From positions 1-8,211 of the forward strand of contig JAGAAA010000093.1 in NCBI GenBank assembly GCA_017615495.1: a DNA stretch of 8,211 bases, written 5' to 3'. Positions 5,161 through 8,211 of this stretch are shown here, piece after piece. The DNA comes from Clostridia bacterium (lineage in GTDB: Bacteria > Bacillota > Clostridia > Christensenellales > CAG-1252). The position numbers and the translations under genes were made by a program. Positions within the stretch are counted from its first letter, which is position 1; every line of letters begins with the position of its first letter. The notes under the pieces are model-generated. The model ran no database searches, was not told where the DNA came from, and saw nothing but the letters and a program-made list of their open reading frames with translations.

Positions 5161-6390
5161 TTATTGATCGAATTCTTCAATGCAGCGCAAAACCGCAAGT
5201 TTGATATGTTCGTAGGTCAAACCGCCTTGTACGTAAGCGATATACGGTGGTTTGATGGGCGCGTCCGCCGTGAGTTCAAGCGAAGCGCCGCCAACGAAGG
5301 TTCCCGCAGCCATAATGACGGGCTCGCGGTACCCGGGCATATCCCACGGCTCGGGCACGACGTAAGCGTCGATGGGCGAAACGGATTGGATGATCTGACA
5401 AAAGCGGATCAATTTGTCCGCATCTTCAAAGAAGATGGAACGGATGATGTCCCCGCAACGTTTTCCGCATTCCGGGAGGGTTTTGTAGCCCATTTTTCTA
5501 AACGCGCTACCGAAAAGAAGGCTTCCTTTCAAAGCGCAAGCTACCACGTGCGGCGCCAAGAACAAGCCTTGATAAAAGTTTTGGTAACCCATGGCGTACG
5601 AGCCGATCTCCGTACCGAGCGACGGCGCGGTCAGGCTGAAGGCAATTTGTTCGACGAGGTCTTTGCGTCCCGCGGCATATCCGCCGGAAGGCGCAAGCCC
5701 ACCGCCGATGTTTTTTGTGAAAGACCCGACGATCACGTCGGCGCCGGCAGCCGTCGGCTCCTCTTTTTCAACGAATTCTCCGTAGCAATTGTCTACGAAA
5801 ACGATGGCGTTGCTTCTCGCTTTAACGAAAGAAATGGCTTCGCGCAGTTTTGCAACGGAAAAGGCGTCGCGGTCGCTGTATCCACGCGAACGGGTCAAAA
5901 ACACAATTTTTGGGGCGCTTTTTAAGGCCTTTTCGATCGCGGGATAGTCAAAATCGCCCTCTTGACTCAATTCTACTTGTTCGTATTTGACGCCGTAATC
6001 CACAAGAGAGCCGATGCCCGGCTTGGTAATAACGTTAAGTAAGGTATCGTACGGAGCGCCAGTAACGGAAAGTAAGGTGTCGCCCGGGCGAAGCAAGCCG
6101 TACAAAGAAACCTTTAAGGCGTGCGTGCCGCTGGCAAAATACGGGGATGCGATGGCGTCTTCCGCGCCCAAAACCATGGCGAAGACCGCATTCAACGTTT
6201 CACGTCCGATGTCACCGTAGCCGTAACCGGTGGTGCCTTTGAGATGGCGCTCAGCAACGCGGTGTTCACGGAAAGCCGAAAGGACTTTTTCCGTGTTGGC
6301 CAGCGCAACGGCGTCGATTTCTTTAAAAAGCGCTTCGTTTTCGCTTTCGCAAGCTTTTAAAATGATTTCCGCTTCTTCTCTCGTCTTCAT
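5161..6390 (-). CDS. ynbB: PLP-dependent methionine gamma-lyase-like protein (aluminium-resistance family)
   Basis: A 409-residue fold-type I PLP enzyme of the family annotated as aluminium resistance or methionine gamma-lyase related, known as YnbB in Bacillus subtilis. Signatures in order are: GTTGYGYGDIGRETL (residues 52-66); SPYFASGTHALKVSLYGLLR (82-101); TRSRGYSDRDAFSV (166-179); FVDNCYGEFVEKEEP (198-212), whose Asp200 should contact the pyridine nitrogen; and SFTKNIGGGLAPSGGYAAG (223-241), whose Lys226 is the expected Schiff-base lysine. Near the C-terminus are EPVIMAAGTFVGGASLELTADAP and PPYIAYVQGGL. Length is normal. The physiological substrate of the family is uncertain; C-S lyase activity is suggested by relationship only. 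Its ATG overlaps the miaA stop (ATGA) and follows GAGGAAG, so it is the last gene of the mutL-miaA-ynbB unit. In many Bacillota hfq lies between miaA and this gene; it does not here. Confidence 0.92.
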   Translation of the reverse strand: MKTREEAEIILKACESENEALFKEIDAVALANTEKVLSAFREHRVAERHLKGTTGYGYGDIGRETLNAVFAMVLGAEDAIASPYFASGTHALKVSLYGLLRPGDTLLSVTGAPYDTLLNVITKPGIGSLVDYGVKYEQVELSQEGDFDYPAIEKALKSAPKIVFLTRSRGYSDRDAFSVAKLREAISFVKARSNAIVFVDNCYGEFVEKEEPTAAGADVIVGSFTKNIGGGLAPSGGYAAGRKDLVEQIAFSLTAPSLGTEIGSYAMGYQNFYQGLFLAPHVVACALKGSLLFGSAFRKMGYKTLPECGKRCGDIIRSIFFEDADKLIRFCQIIQSVSPIDAYVVPEPWDMPGYREPVIMAAGTFVGGASLELTADAPIKPPYIAYVQGGLTYEHIKLAVLRCIEEFDQ

Positions 6391-7295
6391 ACTTCCTCGT
6401 TATATTTGTCGCAAATCTCTTTTGCGATCTCTTCACTCGAACGGTTTAAAACGTCTATCTTAATGGCATCTTTGTACTGTTTAAACCAAGTTATTTGGCG
6501 TTTTGCGTAGTTGCGGGTGTTCTTTTTGATGAGTTCCACCACTTGCGCTTCTGTCATTTCGCCCAGTTTTTCCGCTTGCCATTCTTTATACGCGATGGCT
6601 TGCATGCATTGTTTGTCAAAGCCCACGCCCGCGTCTAACAGCCCGTCAACTTCCTTTTTGAGCCCCGCCGACATCATTTTATCAACGCGGCGATTGATCC
6701 TGTCGTACATCACGTCGCGCGGCAGATCGGTGACGAACATCAAATAAGGATATTCCGCTTTGGAAAAATCGTTTTCCTTTTTGCCGCCCGTGAGCGCTTT
6801 TTCAATGGCGCGGATCACGCGTTTTTCATCGTTTACGTGCAGTCTTGCCGCCGCTTCCGGGTCCAAAGACGCAAGTTTTTGGTGCATATATTCCTTTCCG
6901 TGCTCCTTTGCTTCGGCAAGCAAGGAAGCGCGAAGGGCTTCGTCATACTCGCCCGAAAAGGACAAATTATACAAAACCGCGTTGATATAAAGCCCCGTCC
7001 CGCCGCAAAGAATGGGTACTTTCCCTTGGGCGTAGACGTTTTGGATGACCTTTGTCGCTTGCGTCTTGTATTCCGCCGCGGTAAAACTCTCCGTAGGCGC
7101 CACAACGTCTATCATATGATGCGCTACGCCCTCCGTTTCTTCGGGGCGGATCTTGGCGGTGCCCACGTCAAGCCCACGATAGATCTGCATGGAATCGCAG
7201 GAAATGACCTCACCGTTCAATCGTTTTGCGCAAGCGACGGCGATGTCGGACTTCCCCGTCCCCGTCGCCCCGCCGATAATAAGCAGCGGTTTCAT
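6387..7295 (-). CDS. miaA: tRNA dimethylallyltransferase (tRNA delta-2-isopentenylpyrophosphate transferase)
   Basis: MiaA transfers the dimethylallyl group from DMAPP to the N6 of A37 in tRNAs that read UNN codons, the first step toward ms2i6A. The 302-residue protein has the P-loop GGATGTGKS (8-16), then the substrate motif SCDSMQIYRGLDVGTAK (32-48) including the catalytic Asp34, HHMIDVVAPTESFTAAEY (59-76) and PILCGGTGLYINAVLY (94-109). The C-terminal tRNA-binding part contains QCMQAIAYKEW (229-239) and KNTRNYAKRQITWFK (258-272). The family usually has QAIGYKE; Ala replaces Gly here, a mild change. The start ATG overlaps the mutL stop by four bases (ATGA) and lacks a clear ribosome binding site, so it probably depends on translational coupling to mutL. 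It is the middle gene of the operon. Confidence 0.97.
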   Translation of the reverse strand: MKPLLIIGGATGTGKSDIAVACAKRLNGEVISCDSMQIYRGLDVGTAKIRPEETEGVAHHMIDVVAPTESFTAAEYKTQATKVIQNVYAQGKVPILCGGTGLYINAVLYNLSFSGEYDEALRASLLAEAKEHGKEYMHQKLASLDPEAAARLHVNDEKRVIRAIEKALTGGKKENDFSKAEYPYLMFVTDLPRDVMYDRINRRVDKMMSAGLKKEVDGLLDAGVGFDKQCMQAIAYKEWQAEKLGEMTEAQVVELIKKNTRNYAKRQITWFKQYKDAIKIDVLNRSSEEIAKEICDKYNEEV

Positions 7296-8211
7296 ACGAT
7301 GCGTTTAAAGAGGGTTTCGAGGTCCCTCTTGGTATAAACGTAATAGGCGGGCCTGCCGTGCGGGCATTGCACGGGTAAACCTTTGGCAAAGTAAACTTTC
7401 ATCAATTCGTCGATCTGCTCGTCGGTCAAATAGGTGTTTCCTTTGATGGAACTCCTGCACGCGGCGTACGCGATGCGCTCGCGTATGACGGCGTCCTCCT
7501 TTTCCGGTCGGTCGGATAAGATGTGCTTGATCAGCACGTTGATATCGATCTCGGAAAGGATCTGCGGGATGGACGCAAGTTTAAAGCTATCCGTGCCGAA
7601 GGGAACGAGCTCGATGCCGAGTTCTTTTAAGGCGGGGATCTTGCTTTCAACGATCTGATATTCGGAAGGATTGACCTCGATGGTCAGCGGGAACAACAAC
7701 GGTTGGACGGCAATATCGCCCTTTTCGTACTCCGCCAAGAGCTTGTCGTAGCGCAAGCGCTCAACGGCGGCGTGTTGGTCAACGATAATAAACTTATCGT
7801 TTTGCTCCAAGAGCAAATAGGTGCCGAACACCTGCCCGATCACGCGGTAAATTGCTTGCGTTTGGGGCATTTCCACCTGCTCCTCTTTTTTCATCTCGCG
7901 AAGCTTTTTGAAGTTGTCCATCACCGAACGTTCGATCTCGCTTTCTTCCCGGAACTCCAAGGCAGAGGGATCGTTTTGGAACGGCAGGAAGGTGAATTCT
8001 TTTTGCGGAGATTCGGTTTGCTCTACGGTATCTTCAGGAAGGCTAAACAGCGGCTTCGCCTCGTCGCTCAAAGGTTGCTTCGCCTCGTCGCTCAAAGGTT
8101 GCTCCGCCTCGTCGTTTATGGTATCGAATTGGATGCGGCGCTCGTTGATGTCGCTTTCCAACGCGTTTTTGATGGCGTGATATACGGCGGAAAACACCTG
8201 GTTGCCGTCGC
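7292..8211 (-). CDS. mutL: DNA mismatch repair protein MutL, C-terminal part (5' end beyond the window)
   Basis: MutL couples mismatch recognition by MutS to strand incision. About 305 residues are visible, and the frame is still open at the right edge, where the end of the N-terminal ATPase region (DGNQVFSAVYHAI) appears. The N-terminal GHKL ATPase itself is outside. A linker with an 8-residue tandem repeat follows, then the C-terminal dimerisation/endonuclease domain. It has the metal-binding motif VDQHAAVERLRYDKL (about 870 to 1080 bases into the visible minus-strand part is not needed to place it: plus-strand 7733-7777), ACRSSIKG (about 7436-7460) and QCPHGRPAYYVY (about 7334-7370). The DQHA(X)2E(X)4E-type and CPHGRP motifs mark endonuclease-competent MutL, as in bacteria without MutH. 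In the DQHA motif the residue at the second Glu position is occupied by an Asp-Lys stretch (RYDKL), a conservative change. GTG at 8197 is internal and is not the start. Confidence 0.95.
   Translation of the reverse strand, partial: DGNQVFSAVYHAIKNALESDINERRIQFDTINDEAEQPLSDEAKQPLSDEAKPLFSLPEDTVEQTESPQKEFTFLPFQNDPSALEFREESEIERSVMDNFKKLREMKKEEQVEMPQTQAIYRVIGQVFGTYLLLEQNDKFIIVDQHAAVERLRYDKLLAEYEKGDIAVQPLLFPLTIEVNPSEYQIVESKIPALKELGIELVPFGTDSFKLASIPQILSEIDINVLIKHILSDRPEKEDAVIRERIAYAACRSSIKGNTYLTDEQIDELMKVYFAKGLPVQCPHGRPAYYVYTKRDLETLFKRIV
8053..8114 (-). repeat. 24-bp tandem repeat in the mutL linker (about 2.6 copies)
   Basis: The 24-bp unit GCTTCGCCTCGTCGCTCAAA plus GGTT occurs twice without mismatch (8053-8076, 8077-8100). 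A third partial copy, GCTCCGCCTCGTCG (8101-8114), has one change. The unit is a multiple of three and encodes octapeptides of the type DEAKQPLS in the interdomain linker of MutL. Copy-number changes would therefore keep the reading frame and only alter linker length. Confidence 0.95.

Noticed and set aside
5164..5925. 253-codon plus-strand frame opposite ynbB.
   Set aside because: It is antisense to the conserved PLP enzyme; composition and lack of motifs mark it as a shadow.
8195..8197. GTG (minus strand) at 8197 as the mutL start.
   Set aside because: The frame is open to the window edge and encodes MutL-like residues upstream (DGNQ). This protein needs the N-terminal ATPase.

Overview
The window looks like chromosome from a low-GC-lineage Gram-positive bacterium (Bacillota, most likely a clostridial or Christensenellales-type gut anaerobe), although the base composition is near 50% GC. 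Three things point there: the dnaX-ybaB-recR cluster, the mutL-miaA-ynbB cluster typical of Bacillota, and strong AGGAGG-type ribosome sites with TTGACA/TATAAT-like promoters. The lineage is an inference. No rRNA, tRNA, CRISPR array, transposase or phage structural gene is visible.

Layout. (1) Positions 2-2367, plus strand: a tight replication/recombination operon with the 3' part of dnaX (clamp-loader subunit), ybaB (nucleoid-associated protein) and recR (recombination mediator). The genes are separated by 0 to -1 bases. A near-perfect hairpin at 2384-2404 closes it and serves both directions. (2) Positions 2411-3769, minus strand: an unusual 452-residue protein with an N-terminal PadR winged-helix DNA-binding domain, a long acidic Pro/Ala/Glu-rich linker and four C-terminal membrane helices. 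It is predicted to be a membrane-anchored transcription factor and starts with TTG. (3) Positions 3770-4053: an AT-rich divergent control region with back-to-back promoters and two adjacent 11-6-11 dyad repeats. (4) Positions 4054-5115, plus strand: a complete Xer-like tyrosine recombinase of 353 residues with all catalytic residues and its own terminator. (5) Positions 5161-8211, minus strand: mutL (3' part), miaA and ynbB, each overlapping the next by the 4-base ATGA arrangement.

How the parts fit. Most genes are housekeeping: replication, recombinational repair, mismatch repair, tRNA modification, and a PLP enzyme related to methionine gamma-lyase. The less ordinary part is the middle, where the membrane-tethered PadR protein and the recombinase are transcribed away from each other from one 284-bp region. 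The promoter-proximal dyads there could be operators for one of these proteins or a Xer recombination site. I see no clear defence or mobile system. The best candidates for new biology are the PadR-membrane fusion and the dyad cluster upstream of the recombinase.
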